Origin: Ruegeria_B marisflavi
GTDB taxonomy: Bacteria > Pseudomonadota > Alphaproteobacteria > Rhodobacterales > Rhodobacteraceae
NCBI RefSeq assembly: GCF_025673445.1
Contig: NZ_JAOVQN010000013.1
Location: forward strand, 75,286 to 139,285
Direction: 5' to 3'
Length of the DNA stretch: 64,000 nucleotides
Position 1 is the first letter of the stretch; each line of letters opens with the position of its first letter. Of the stretch, positions 46,929 through 55,518 are shown one piece after another. A program made the translations under genes and the position numbers. A model generated the notes under the pieces. It had not been told where the DNA came from, did not search any database, and was given only the letters and a program-made list of their open reading frames with translations.

Positions 46929-47384
46929 TCAGGTAGACGCAAACCAAGGGGTGGCGTCTCCGGCCTGACAGACCAAAGGCGCGCGCAGATCGAACAGAAC
47001 GATATGGGCCAGGTCCGGGCGCGAGCGCGAGGAATAGAGCAGACCCTGCGCGCCTTCCGCGCGCGCGGCATCGGAGAATGTCCAGGTGGGTGAGGGGGTA
47101 CCGGCTTCGTAGATATCCTGCCAGACAACCGAAACCTCGGGGCGGCCGCGCAGGTCGGCCAGACGGACACCGGTCACCAGAAGTGGCAGGATCACACGGG
47201 GCGGATCCTGCGGGCCCACATAGCGCCGGATCGCCACGCCCGCGCCCTCGGGCGTCAGCGAGGCATATAGTGCCGATTGGCCGGAATGGTGAAACCGCCC
47301 CTCGGGCGCACGCGCCGGGGCGGTGGGCGCCCCGGCCTGATCGGCGAACAGTATTCTCCAGGCGGTGCCGGAGAAGGGGATCAC
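46929..47384 (-). CDS. RES-domain protein (putative NAD+-degrading enzyme)
   Basis: A 151-residue protein matching the RES family: AWRILFADQAGAP, then EGRFHHSGQSALYASLTPEG and a conserved end region with LYSSRSRPD. RES toxins such as MbcT and ParT use up NAD+ by phosphorolysis or transfer ADP-ribose, and are normally paired with an Xre/MbcA-type antitoxin. No antitoxin gene is adjacent. The GTG at 47384 is chosen because AGGAG, lying across the trxB end, precedes it; a farther ATG at 47420 would overlap trxB. It follows trxB by 4 bases, so it is probably co-transcribed. Confidence 0.7.
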   Translation of the reverse strand: MIPFSGTAWRILFADQAGAPTAPARAPEGRFHHSGQSALYASLTPEGAGVAIRRYVGPQDPPRVILPLLVTGVRLADLRGRPEVSVVWQDIYEAGTPSPTWTFSDAARAEGAQGLLYSSRSRPDLAHIVLFDLRAPLVCQAGDATPWFAST

Positions 47385-47388
47385 CAGA

Positions 47389-48330
47389 TCACTCCTGCTC
47401 CGCCAGGAACCGTTCTGCATCGAGCGCCGCCATGCAGCCCATGCCGGCGCTGGTCACCGCCTGACGGTACTTGTGGTCGGTCAGGTCACCGGCTGCAAAG
47501 ATGCCGGGGATCGAGGTTTCGGTCGTGCCAGGCTTGACGCTGACATAACCGCCATTGTGCAGTTCCAGCACATCCTTGACCAACTCGTTCGCGGGCGCAT
47601 GGCCGATGGCCACGAACACACCCTTGCAGGGAATGTCGGTGATCTCGCCAGTCTTGACGTTGCGCACCTTGACCCCTTCGACACCCAGCGGGGCGTCGGC
47701 GCCATAGACTTCTTCCAGTTGGTGGAACCAGAGCGGCACGATCTTTTCGTTCTTGAACAGGCGGTCTTGCAGGATCTTCTCCGCGCGCAGCTCGTCGCGG
47801 CGGTGGATCAGCGTCACCTTGGAGGCGAAATTGGTCAGAAACAGCGCCTCTTCGACCGCCGTATTGCCGCCGCCGATCACCACGATTTCCTGTCCGCGAT
47901 AAAAGAACCCGTCGCAGGTGGCGCAGGCCGAGACGCCAAATCCCTTGAACTTCTCCTCGCTCTCCATCCCCAGCCATTTGGCGCGGGCGCCGGTCGCCAG
48001 GATCACCGCGTCGGCGGTATAGGTGGTGCCGCTGTCACCCTTGGCAACAAAGGGGCGCGCCGAGGTATCAAGCGTGGTGATGATATCGCCGATGATCTCA
48101 CAGCCCATCGCCTTGGCATGGGCCTCCATCCGTACCATCAGGTCGGGACCCTGCACCTCGGTATCGCCGGGCCAGTTCTCGACCTCGGTGGTGGTGGTCA
48201 GCTGGCCGCCCGGCTCGATCCCCTGCACCAGGATCGGTTGCAGCATGGCGCGGCTGGCATAGACGCCGGCGGTATATCCGGCAGGCCCGGACCCGATGAT
48301 CAGAACCCTGGTGTGGCGTATCTCGGCCAT
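47389..48330 (-). CDS. trxB: thioredoxin-disulfide reductase
   Basis: A 313-residue NADPH- and FAD-dependent reductase of thioredoxin. FAD motif LIIGSGPAGYTAGVYASRA, redox centre SACATCDGFFYRG (CxxC), NADPH motif VIGGGNTAVEEALFL, and FAD-end GIFAAGDLTDHKYRQA. The ATG at 48330 gives the usual start. It is divergent from an Lrp-family regulator, a neighbourhood I recall as frequent in Rhodobacterales. It leads a two-gene unit with the RES gene. Confidence 0.96.
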   Translation of the reverse strand: MAEIRHTRVLIIGSGPAGYTAGVYASRAMLQPILVQGIEPGGQLTTTTEVENWPGDTEVQGPDLMVRMEAHAKAMGCEIIGDIITTLDTSARPFVAKGDSGTTYTADAVILATGARAKWLGMESEEKFKGFGVSACATCDGFFYRGQEIVVIGGGNTAVEEALFLTNFASKVTLIHRRDELRAEKILQDRLFKNEKIVPLWFHQLEEVYGADAPLGVEGVKVRNVKTGEITDIPCKGVFVAIGHAPANELVKDVLELHNGGYVSVKPGTTETSIPGIFAAGDLTDHKYRQAVTSAGMGCMAALDAERFLAEQE

Positions 48331-48567
48331 GATATCCCCATTCAGTTGGCTTGGCGGCATGCCGCCTGTCGAGGATCGCATATAACGGTCCGCGGCGCGG
48401 TCTTAAACCCCTTTGCACATGCTCGTGTATCGCTTTGCCCGCGATAGGGCCATGACATTCCTAGGCGATGCAAAAGCGCTTGAAATCAGAAAATTGCGCC
48501 ACCGGGAAATATTATTGCGCAGCCGCGACCTGCTGCTATAAGAACTGAAAAAATACGGGAGTTGTTC

Positions 48568-49068
48568 ATGGTCGCTCATCGACTGGACGAAATAGACCGC
48601 AAGATTCTGGCGGAACTACAGGCCGATGGTCGGATGACCAACGTCGAGTTGGCAAAACGGGTGGGGATCTCGGCGCCACCCTGCTTGCGGCGCGTGCGCG
48701 CGCTCGAAGAACAGGGGTTGATCCGTGGTTATCACGCCGAGGTGAACGCGCGCGAACTGGGGTTCGAAGTACAGGTTTTCGCGATGGTCGGGCTGGAAAG
48801 CCAGGCCGAGGTTGAGCTTAATGCGTTCGAAGAGAGATGCCGCAACTGGCCGCTGGTTCGCGAATGTCACATGTTGAATGGCGAGGTGGACTTCATGCTC
48901 AAATGCGTGGCGCCGGACCTCAGCAGCTTTCAGAGTTTTCTGACCGGCCAGCTTCTGTCCACCCCCAATGTCGCCAGCGTCAAGACCTCGCTGGTCATTC
49001 GCGGCGCGAAGGACGAGCCGGGTGTTCCTTTTGATGTTCTCGAAGAGCGCCTGGGCCGCTCGGCGTGA
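48568..49068 (+). CDS. Lrp/AsnC-family transcriptional regulator
   Basis: A 166-residue regulator. The N-terminal winged HTH reads LDEIDRKILAELQADGRMTN then VELAKRVGISAPPCLRRVRA; the C-terminal RAM domain (about 75-150) binds an effector such as an amino acid. The ATG at 48568 has GGGAG upstream. It is divergent from trxB and may act on the shared 237-base gap, in which I see no clear operator. Confidence 0.92.
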   Translation: MVAHRLDEIDRKILAELQADGRMTNVELAKRVGISAPPCLRRVRALEEQGLIRGYHAEVNARELGFEVQVFAMVGLESQAEVELNAFEERCRNWPLVRECHMLNGEVDFMLKCVAPDLSSFQSFLTGQLLSTPNVASVKTSLVIRGAKDEPGVPFDVLEERLGRSA

Positions 49069-49165
49069 TAGCAGAAATCTTGCTCTGTCGTCCCGCGATG
49101 GGCGGCAGGGCCAGGGCGGCAATCGTACAAAGTAACCAGTTAATCAATAAGCCCATTGTCCCCTC

Positions 49166-49948
49166 TCACGCCGAGATTGCGTCGATTTCACCATCGCCCG
49201 CGCGCGGGAAGGCCTGAGGACCAAAATCGGTCAACTGGTCGATATGGTGAAACAGATTCAGGTAAAGTGACCGGATGGCGTGGCTCAGAACGCGAACTGC
49301 CTGTACGCCGGGATGGTATGTCTCAAACTGCAACCCATCCACCCGGATCACGGCATGGCGGCGCAGGCAGATGTGGAACACCTCGACCGGCGTCGGAGGT
49401 GCAGTTTCGATGATTCCCATGCCGTCCACAAAATGCTGGATAGGGGTCAGCATCGGCTGATCGCCTGCCAGGGCGCGCAAATGCCCTGGCGTTGCCAGCA
49501 GTCGGGCGGACGGGCCCGCGACCACACCCGACAGGGGGCGCTGCATGCCAAAGGCATCAGACATGATTCGGGTCAGCTTGTACTCGCGGCCGGTCGCCGA
49601 AACGCGGCCTGGAACGATCACGGTAGAGCCCTTCCAGAGAATCTCCTGCGCTGATCCGTCCTGAGTGATCACCCGGTCGCCCGGTAGCAGGTCTTCGATC
49701 GCCATGGGCCCACAATCGGTATCGACCAGCGAACCCCGCGAAAACGCGCAAAAGGCGTCCTCGAACAAGGGTAGAGCCGGTGCGATATGGCGGGTTTGAA
49801 CGACGTTCCCCTTGCCGAGCAGGGTGCTGACCTCGTACCGCCGCATCTGTGGGCGCTGCGGGTTTCTCAGCGCAGCCGGATCCTGCAAAAGCGGACTTGT
49901 ATGCAAAGCATTGCGTGCAGCACGCGCAAGCGAGTGGGGGATCGTCAT
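49166..49948 (-). CDS. Hint-domain protein
   Basis: A 260-residue protein. The Hint (hedgehog/intein) core starts at CAFSRGSLVDTDCGPMAIED, continues with LLPGDRVITQDGSAQEILW, and includes PGHLRALAG and HICLRRHAVIRVDGLQFETYHP. In Rhodobacterales such domains are common in large secreted proteins, but this one is short and has no signal peptide. Whether it self-cleaves is unclear: the usual first Cys is present but the C-terminal Asn/Cys of inteins is not. The ATG at 49948 is preferred over an upstream start. Confidence 0.78.
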   Translation of the reverse strand: MTIPHSLARAARNALHTSPLLQDPAALRNPQRPQMRRYEVSTLLGKGNVVQTRHIAPALPLFEDAFCAFSRGSLVDTDCGPMAIEDLLPGDRVITQDGSAQEILWKGSTVIVPGRVSATGREYKLTRIMSDAFGMQRPLSGVVAGPSARLLATPGHLRALAGDQPMLTPIQHFVDGMGIIETAPPTPVEVFHICLRRHAVIRVDGLQFETYHPGVQAVRVLSHAIRSLYLNLFHHIDQLTDFGPQAFPRAGDGEIDAISA

Positions 49949-50285
49949 GGCTATTCGGCCCTTTCCATTTCGGGTCGCATCTGCATCGGCCCCCACCGAC
50001 GACGTCAGACGGACGAGTTGTCCTTATCTGATCGGCTAGAACATGCCGTATGACGGTTCAAATTGTCAAAAAAACCGTCAGATCAGGCGTATTCCCGTGG
50101 CCAATACGTGATTCCCTGCAAAACTGTTTCCAACTGGGCGGGTTATCGCCCGAACTCACTACCTTTGCCCCAGACCCGCCCCGCCAAATCTGGCGAGGCG
50201 GGCTCTTGTGCCGGGCCGGTCAGGGGCAGCGTCCGATCCCGGGTCCTCGGAGAGGCAAGCAGATGCCCTCCAGACTGTTCTGTAC
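49949..50285. other. intergenic stretch between Hint gene and small basic protein
   Basis: No gene is recognised here. It contains GACGGTT and AACCGTC (about 50063-50090) as a weak inverted repeat, and a strong hairpin at 50175-50202. Open frames in this stretch lack ribosome sites and have no protein-like composition. Confidence 0.4.
50175..50202. other. hairpin, possible terminator
   Basis: CCCGCC-CC-GCCA and TGGC-GA-GGCGGG pair around a 4-base loop. There is no T tract. It lies 84 bases past the stop of the small basic protein gene on the minus strand. Confidence 0.35.
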
Positions 50286-50432
50286 TCAGGCCGAACGGAC
50301 CTGGGGCAGTATTTCAACGGTCTTTCTGCGCGCAATCATTGCCGCTCTGCGCGCACCACGCGACCAGGGCATCTGGACTTCGGTCTTGGCCGCCGTGGCG
50401 ATCACGGATTTGACGAAGCGTGTTTTGGCCAT
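50286..50432 (-). CDS. small basic conserved protein, 48 residues
   Basis: An ATG at 50432 follows an excellent AGGAG site 7 bases upstream. The product begins MAKTRFVKSVIATAAKTEVQ, continues with MPWSRGARRAAMIARRK, and ends at 48 residues. It is Lys/Arg-rich without a membrane segment. I recall similar short ORFs in Rhodobacterales but know of no function; basic charge and size suggest nucleic-acid or ribosome binding. It is too short for standard gene cut-offs. Confidence 0.65.
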   Translation of the reverse strand: MAKTRFVKSVIATAAKTEVQMPWSRGARRAAMIARRKTVEILPQVRSA

Positions 50433-50702
50433 GTGTATTCTCCTGCGTGGCGCCGCCGTTGCGGTTTCGAACTTGCTTGTCCGTAAACTGACAGAGGTTT
50501 GAGGCAGGTCTGGGGCCGTTCCTTGAAAATTAGACGACAAGGACAAGCCGGGGAAAAGTTGCGCGATCAAGTGATGTTTTGATTTCCGGCCTTGAAAAAC
50601 AAGGTGAATTCCCTTTGGGGAAAATCCTGTGGCCGTCGACGGCCGCGGCAAAGCGGGGCAACAATGTGGCAGCGGTCGCCACATGCCGCGCTTGCCTTTG
50701 CC

Positions 50703-51458
50703 TCAGAGACGGATGACCGAGATCAGGCGGCCATAGTCGGCCTCACCAGCATGGGTCGAGCGCCGGTAGGAATAGAAGCGATCGGCGTCAGAATAAGTGC
50801 AATGGCGGGTCCACTCCGCCTCTCCGACGCCGGCGTTGCGCAACCGCGACAGCCCATAGGCGGGCAGGTCGAACATCATCCTGTCGCCGGAACCATTGGC
50901 AAAGAACCTTGCGTTTTCAGCGTCTTCGTCAAAGAAGGTCTCGAAGAACTCGGGTCCCACCTCATAGGCCCGCTGCGAGATCGACGGGCCGATGACGGCC
51001 ACCACGTTCCCCCGCTCGGCGCCCAGATCCTCCATCGCGTCCAGCGTGGCCTCCAGCACGCCGTCCAGCGTGCCGCGCCACCCGGCATGGGCGGCACCGA
51101 CGACGCCTGCGTCGCGATCCGCAAACAGCACCGGCTGGCAATCTGCCGTCAGAACCGACAGCGCCAGACCGGGCACATTGGTGACCATCGCGTCGGCGCG
51201 CGGCTTCTCTTGCAGCGGTTCGCTGACCGTCACCACCGTGTTCGAATGCACCTGATGCACCGCTTGCAGGGGGGTGCCGTTCAAACCCATCGCATCGGCA
51301 ACCCGCGCCCTGTTCAGGGCAACGGCATCGGTCTGATCCGACGAGCCGGTGCCGCAATTCAACCCCGAGAACACGCCCGACGAGGCGCCCCCCCGGCGCG
51401 TAAAGAAGCCGTGGCGAACAAAGGACAGGCTGTCAGCGGTCAGTATTTCGAGCGTCAT
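50703..51458 (-). CDS. pgeF: peptidoglycan editing factor / purine nucleoside phosphorylase-like (YfiH family)
   Basis: A 251-residue DUF152/YfiH-fold enzyme. The copper/zinc-like site residues are in VHQVHSNTV, LTADCQPVLF and AAHAGWRGTLDGV. Proposed roles are removal of wrongly incorporated amino acids from UDP-MurNAc and purine nucleoside cleavage. It is the last gene of the lgt-midA-pgeF chain, with its ATG overlapping the midA stop. Confidence 0.93.
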   Translation of the reverse strand: MTLEILTADSLSFVRHGFFTRRGGASSGVFSGLNCGTGSSDQTDAVALNRARVADAMGLNGTPLQAVHQVHSNTVVTVSEPLQEKPRADAMVTNVPGLALSVLTADCQPVLFADRDAGVVGAAHAGWRGTLDGVLEATLDAMEDLGAERGNVVAVIGPSISQRAYEVGPEFFETFFDEDAENARFFANGSGDRMMFDLPAYGLSRLRNAGVGEAEWTRHCTYSDADRFYSYRRSTHAGEADYGRLISVIRL

Positions 51459-52522
51459 CTTTCCAGTCCCGGAGGTGGATTGGCCGAAGTGGGAAACAGT
51501 CCCAGCACCTTGAACAAGTTTCCCATTTCATCGGGGTGCGTCAACCTGCGATGTGCGGAAACAAGCAGGTCGCGTTCCGCACCGGTCAGCCGATCCGCCA
51601 GTTGTTGCGCGCGCGGCGTGATCCCCAGCCTTTCCAGGAACACGCCCTGCGGGGTCAGTCTTGTATGGGCGCATCCGCCGCCGCTGGCGGCCAGCGCCAG
51701 CGCTTCGAAATCGACATGCGCCGTCAGATCGGCCTGACCGGGGTCGGCAAACGGGTCGGTGGCTTGGTGGTTTTGCAACGCCTGAAACGTATCCCCCAGC
51801 GACCGCCAGTCGCCATAATCGACGATCAGCGCGGTGCCGCCCTGTGCCGCGATCCGTTCGGCGATCTGTGCCATGATGGCCGGTGCCGACGGGCACAGCT
51901 CTACCAGATCGCCGTCGCGGGTATCGTCCAGCCGGTGGTTCAGCGCCGGTTGTCCCACCGCTGCGCCAAGACCATGGCAGAGCGACCCATCACGCGCGCC
52001 TACCAGACGTTCGCGCCACAGCTCCCTGTCCCGAACAAATTGGCGAATCGGCAGGGCGTCAAAGAACTCGTTGGCGATCAGGAACAGCGGCAGTTGCGGC
52101 AGCGACTGCACATCATCCAGCCATACCGGCGCATAGGGGGCCAGCAACTTGGCCTGTTCGGCCTTCAGAACGGGCGAGGCCTCGACCAGATGCAGGCGCG
52201 TGGCCGCGTGAAACCCCGGTACCGCCCGCGTTGCGCGCAGGGCATCGGCCATCAGGGTGCCCCGGCCCGGGCCCAGTTCGGCCAGCGCGAACGGGGCCGG
52301 GCTGCCCTGATCCATCCAGGCCTGCGCCAGCGCCAGCCCCACCAGTTCCCCGAACATCTGGCTGATTTCCGGCGCGGTGGTGAAATCGCCGCCCCGGCCC
52401 AGCGGGTCGCGCGTCGCGTAATAGCCGTAGTCGGGGTTCAACAGGCATTCCGACATGTAATCGGCCAGGCTCATCGGCCCCTGAGTGGCGATCCGTTCCA
52501 GCAGCCGCGCGCGCAGGCTCAT
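51455..52522 (-). CDS. MidA/NDUFAF7-family SAM-dependent methyltransferase
   Basis: A 355-residue COG1565 protein. The N-terminal LADYMSECLLNPDYGYYATR and GDFTTAPEISQMFGEL precede the SAM motif ALAELGPGRGTLMADALRA; later IANEFFDALPIRQF is family-specific. The mitochondrial homologue methylates a complex I subunit (NDUFS2) during assembly; the bacterial target is not proven. ATGA overlaps at both ends tie it to lgt and pgeF. Confidence 0.9.
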   Translation of the reverse strand: MSLRARLLERIATQGPMSLADYMSECLLNPDYGYYATRDPLGRGGDFTTAPEISQMFGELVGLALAQAWMDQGSPAPFALAELGPGRGTLMADALRATRAVPGFHAATRLHLVEASPVLKAEQAKLLAPYAPVWLDDVQSLPQLPLFLIANEFFDALPIRQFVRDRELWRERLVGARDGSLCHGLGAAVGQPALNHRLDDTRDGDLVELCPSAPAIMAQIAERIAAQGGTALIVDYGDWRSLGDTFQALQNHQATDPFADPGQADLTAHVDFEALALAASGGGCAHTRLTPQGVFLERLGITPRAQQLADRLTGAERDLLVSAHRRLTHPDEMGNLFKVLGLFPTSANPPPGLER

Positions 52523-53406
52523 GCCGCCGCCCGCCTTGCCCGCAGGATCAGCCACAGACCCAGTGCGATCATCGGCAGCGACAGCGCCTGCCCCATGGTG
52601 AGGCCATAGCCGTTGATCTGCCAGGCGAGCCCCTGTGGATTGCCGAGGCTGACAAATTGCGCGTCCGGCTGGCGAAAGAACTCGACGATGAACCGCGCCA
52701 GCCCGTATCCCGCCAGAAAGACGCCGGTCACCATGCCCGGCCGTTTCAGCGCCCCGCGCCGCCAAACCAGCCACAGAACCAGGGCGCCCAGCAAAACGCC
52801 CTCCAGCGCCGCCTCGTACAGCTGCGAGGGATGGCGCGCGCAGAGCCCTACAACATCGGGACAGTCCTGCGCCGCCGCACCCGGAAAGATCACTGCCCAG
52901 GGCAGGTCCGACGGGCGCCCCCAAAGTTCCGCGTTGATGAAATTCGCAAGCCGCCCCAAAAGCAGCCCGGGCGGCACCGTATGCGCCACCAGATCGGCCA
53001 TCTGAAGCCGCCCGATGCCGTGCCGCGCCGCATAGATCCAGGCCGCCGCAACCACGCCCAGCAAGCCGCCGTGAAAGGCCATGCCGCCCTGCCAAACCAT
53101 CAGGATTTCCGCCGGATTGGCCAGGTAATAGGCAGGCTGATAGAACAGCACGAAGCCCAGCCGCCCGCCCAGGATCACACCAAGGATGATCCAGGTCAGC
53201 AGATCCTCGACCTGTTGCGCGGTCATCGGGGCGGCATCGCCGGGCCACAACTGCGGACGCCGGACGGCGGCGATCGCCAGCCGCCATGCAATCAGGATCC
53301 CGGCAATATAGGCCAGCGCATACCAGCGCAGCGCGAACTCCATCCCGAAGAGAGATATTGCGAAAATTTCGGGAGATATCTCGGGAAAACGTAGTACTGC
53401 CTGCAT
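52519..53406 (-). CDS. lgt: prolipoprotein diacylglyceryl transferase
   Basis: A 295-residue inner-membrane enzyme with about seven helices that attaches diacylglyceryl to the lipobox Cys of lipoprotein precursors. Signatures include RWYALAYIAGILIAWRLAI, VWQGGMAFHGGLLGV, GRLANFINAELWGRPSD and RHPSQLYEA. GAGG precedes the ATG at 53406. It heads the lgt-midA-pgeF unit and is divergent from ubiK. Confidence 0.95.
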   Translation of the reverse strand: MQAVLRFPEISPEIFAISLFGMEFALRWYALAYIAGILIAWRLAIAAVRRPQLWPGDAAPMTAQQVEDLLTWIILGVILGGRLGFVLFYQPAYYLANPAEILMVWQGGMAFHGGLLGVVAAAWIYAARHGIGRLQMADLVAHTVPPGLLLGRLANFINAELWGRPSDLPWAVIFPGAAAQDCPDVVGLCARHPSQLYEAALEGVLLGALVLWLVWRRGALKRPGMVTGVFLAGYGLARFIVEFFRQPDAQFVSLGNPQGLAWQINGYGLTMGQALSLPMIALGLWLILRARRAAA

Positions 53407-53502
53407 ATGTGCCTCATTGCCTTTGGCCTGCGGCACAAGTCAACCTTGAGCCCGGCGCCATTGTTGCCCATATAGAGGTCAACTTCGACACGGAGAAGAC
53501 CG

Positions 53503-53751
53503 ATGCAGACCCGCAACAAGTTTCTGGACGATATCTCGCAACTGATGACCAATGCGATGGGCGTGGCCCAGGGCGCGCGGGACGAGGCCGAAACGGCGAT
53601 GAAATCGCTGATGGACCGCTGGCTGGCCGACCGCGATTTCGTCACCCGCGAGGAATTCGACGCCGTGCGCGCCATGGCCCAGAAGGCGCGCGAAGAGAAC
53701 GAGGCGCTGGCCGCCCGCATCGCCGCGCTCGAGGCAAAGCAGGGCGAGTGA
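53503..53751 (+). CDS. UbiK/YqiC-family ubiquinone-biosynthesis accessory protein
   Basis: An 82-residue helical protein. The N-terminal FLDDISQLMTNAMGVAQGAR is membrane-amphipathic and the C-terminal coiled coil (FDAVRAMAQKAREENEALAARIAALE) mediates trimerisation, as in the BMFP domain. UbiK aids late ubiquinone synthesis in proteobacteria. It is divergent from lgt and monocistronic. Confidence 0.88.
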   Translation: MQTRNKFLDDISQLMTNAMGVAQGARDEAETAMKSLMDRWLADRDFVTREEFDAVRAMAQKAREENEALAARIAALEAKQGE

Positions 53752-54162
53752 CCCGCTCCACGGGGACTGGCTGTCACGTCCTGTTTGCATGATGTGGACT
53801 GCACCCGCCCGCTTTACAAATTGCCAAGAACCCATTCTGCAAGGCGAGCCGGCCAGACCGGCTCACCCCTCTTCCGCGCCATTCGATCGGCGCGATACGC
53901 CCTCCGTTTCAATCCTGTTTTCGCCGATCCTGCGGCGCAACTACGTCCATTGATCCACAGTGGCGGCTGCCGTTATTTCGGGCCAACATTCATGCCATCC
54001 ACAACTTATTGCGCTTATCCCCAAATAAAGGGTTGCCAGACAACGCATTGAGTATCACCATATCTAGTACAGGCGGCGAGAAAACTCGCGGACTGTTGAG
54101 CAGGCACCTAGCGCTGGGGGCGCTACCCGCCCCGCACCGCTAGAGATCAGTGAGGTGGCACC
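53752..54162. other. 411-base intergenic stretch with hairpin and DnaA-box-like sites
   Basis: No gene is recognised. A 7-bp hairpin GAGCCGG/CCGGCTC lies at 53846-53864. Three sites resemble DnaA boxes: TGATCCACA (53951), CCATCCACA (53995) and TTATCCCCA (54015), none matching the consensus TTATCCACA exactly. The right part probably holds the ybjN-like gene promoter. Confidence 0.35.
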
Positions 54163-54663
54163 ATGGCCCTGTCCGAACATTATCTCGAAGAAGACATCCA
54201 TCCGATCGACATCGTCGAGCATCTGGCCGAGCATCACGAGTGGGATTTCGACCGGATCGGCGACGATCAGATCGCCATGGCGGTCGAGGGTCAGTGGCGG
54301 ACCTACTCGCTGACACTGGCCTGGTCTGGCTATGACGAGACGCTGCGCCTGATCTGCACCTTCGAGATGGAGCCGCCGGCCGAAAAACTGCCGCAGCTCT
54401 ACGAGCTGATCAACGCTATGAACGACCAATGCTGGGCGGGCTCCTTCACCTATTGGGCGGCGCAGAACCTGATGGTCTATCGCTACGGCCTGGTGCTGGC
54501 CGGCGGTCAGGTCGCCAGCCCCGAGCAGATCGACACGATGATCAATGCGGCCGTCCTGAGCGCCGAGCGCTATTATCCCGCGATCCAGTTGATGGTCTGG
54601 GGTAACCGCAGTCCGTCCGACGCGATGCAGGTCGCCATTGCAGAGGCCTATGGCCGGGCTTAA
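54163..54663 (+). CDS. YbjN-domain protein
   Basis: A 166-residue cytoplasmic protein. The segments IVEHLAEHHEWDFDRIGDDQ, WRTYSLTLAWSGYDETLRL and LYELINAMNDQCWAGSFTYW match alphaproteobacterial YbjN proteins, which share a secretion-chaperone-like fold. YbjN of E. coli affects motility and stress responses; no mechanism is known. A GAGG site lies upstream. It is followed after 39 bases by proC. Confidence 0.9.
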   Translation: MALSEHYLEEDIHPIDIVEHLAEHHEWDFDRIGDDQIAMAVEGQWRTYSLTLAWSGYDETLRLICTFEMEPPAEKLPQLYELINAMNDQCWAGSFTYWAAQNLMVYRYGLVLAGGQVASPEQIDTMINAAVLSAERYYPAIQLMVWGNRSPSDAMQVAIAEAYGRA

Positions 54664-54702
54664 ACCTGTGCCCCGAACCGGATGACAGGAGAGGGGCATA
54701 TC

Positions 54703-55518
54703 GTGGACATGTCTGATATCGCGCGCCGCGGGCTGGTCCTGCTGGGTTGTGGCAAGATGGGATCGGCGATGCTCGCCGGTTGGCTCGACGGCGGGCTGCC
54801 CGCGGGCTCGGTCTGGGTGATAGACCCCTATCCGTCGGACTGGGTCAAGGCGCAGGGCGTGCATGTGAACGCCGAGCTGCCCGCCGATCCGGCCATCGCG
54901 CTGATCGCGGTCAAGCCGCAGATGATGGGCGCCGCGCTGCCGCAGATGCAGGCGCTGAGCAACGGCACGACCCTCTTTGTCTCGGTCGCCGCCGGAACCT
55001 CGATCGCCACCTACGAACAGATCCTCGGGGGCGACACGCCCATCGTGCGCGCCATGCCCAACACGCCCGCCGCCATCGGGCGCGGCATCACTGCGCTCAT
55101 CGGCAACGCCCGCGCCTCTGCCGCTGATCTCGACCTGGCCGAGGCGCTGCTCAAGGCGGTGGGCCAGACCGTGCGGCTGGAACGCGAGGATCAGATGGAC
55201 GCCGTCACCGGCGTCAGCGGCTCGGGCCCGGCCTATGTGTTCCACCTGATCGAGACCCTGGCCGCCGCTGGCACCGCCCAGGGCCTGCCCGCCGAACTGG
55301 CGATGCAGCTGGCCAAGGCCACCGTGGCGGGCGCAGGCGCCCTGGCCGAGGCGGCCGACGAGGACCCCGCGCAATTGCGCGTCAACGTGACCTCGCCCAA
55401 TGGCACGACCCAGGCGGCGCTTGAGGTGCTGATGGAGCCCGAGACCGGCTTTCCGGGCCTGCTCAACCGCGCTGTCGCCGCCGCAACCAACCGATCCAGG
55501 GAGCTGTCCCATGGCTGA
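54703..55518 (+). CDS. proC: pyrroline-5-carboxylate reductase
   Basis: A 271-residue NAD(P)H-dependent enzyme for the last step of proline synthesis. The Rossmann motif is LVLLGCGKMGSAMLAGWL; the signature MDAVTGVSGSGPAYVFHLIE and the C-terminal LRVNVTSPNGTTQAAL are diagnostic. The GTG at 54703 (or ATG at 54709) is preferred because the AGGAGAGGGG site lies just upstream of it but downstream of the earlier ATG. It overlaps csaA by 8 bases. Confidence 0.95.
   Translation: MDMSDIARRGLVLLGCGKMGSAMLAGWLDGGLPAGSVWVIDPYPSDWVKAQGVHVNAELPADPAIALIAVKPQMMGAALPQMQALSNGTTLFVSVAAGTSIATYEQILGGDTPIVRAMPNTPAAIGRGITALIGNARASAADLDLAEALLKAVGQTVRLEREDQMDAVTGVSGSGPAYVFHLIETLAAAGTAQGLPAELAMQLAKATVAGAGALAEAADEDPAQLRVNVTSPNGTTQAALEVLMEPETGFPGLLNRAVAAATNRSRELSHG

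Noticed and set aside
46929..47384. Classic RES-Xre toxin-antitoxin pair
   Set aside because: No Xre/MbcA-type antitoxin gene is adjacent on either side; the neighbours are trxB and the cyclase.
50050..50502. 150-codon forward open frame in the gap after the Hint gene
   Set aside because: It covers the small basic protein gene on the opposite strand, has no ribosome site and is not protein-like.
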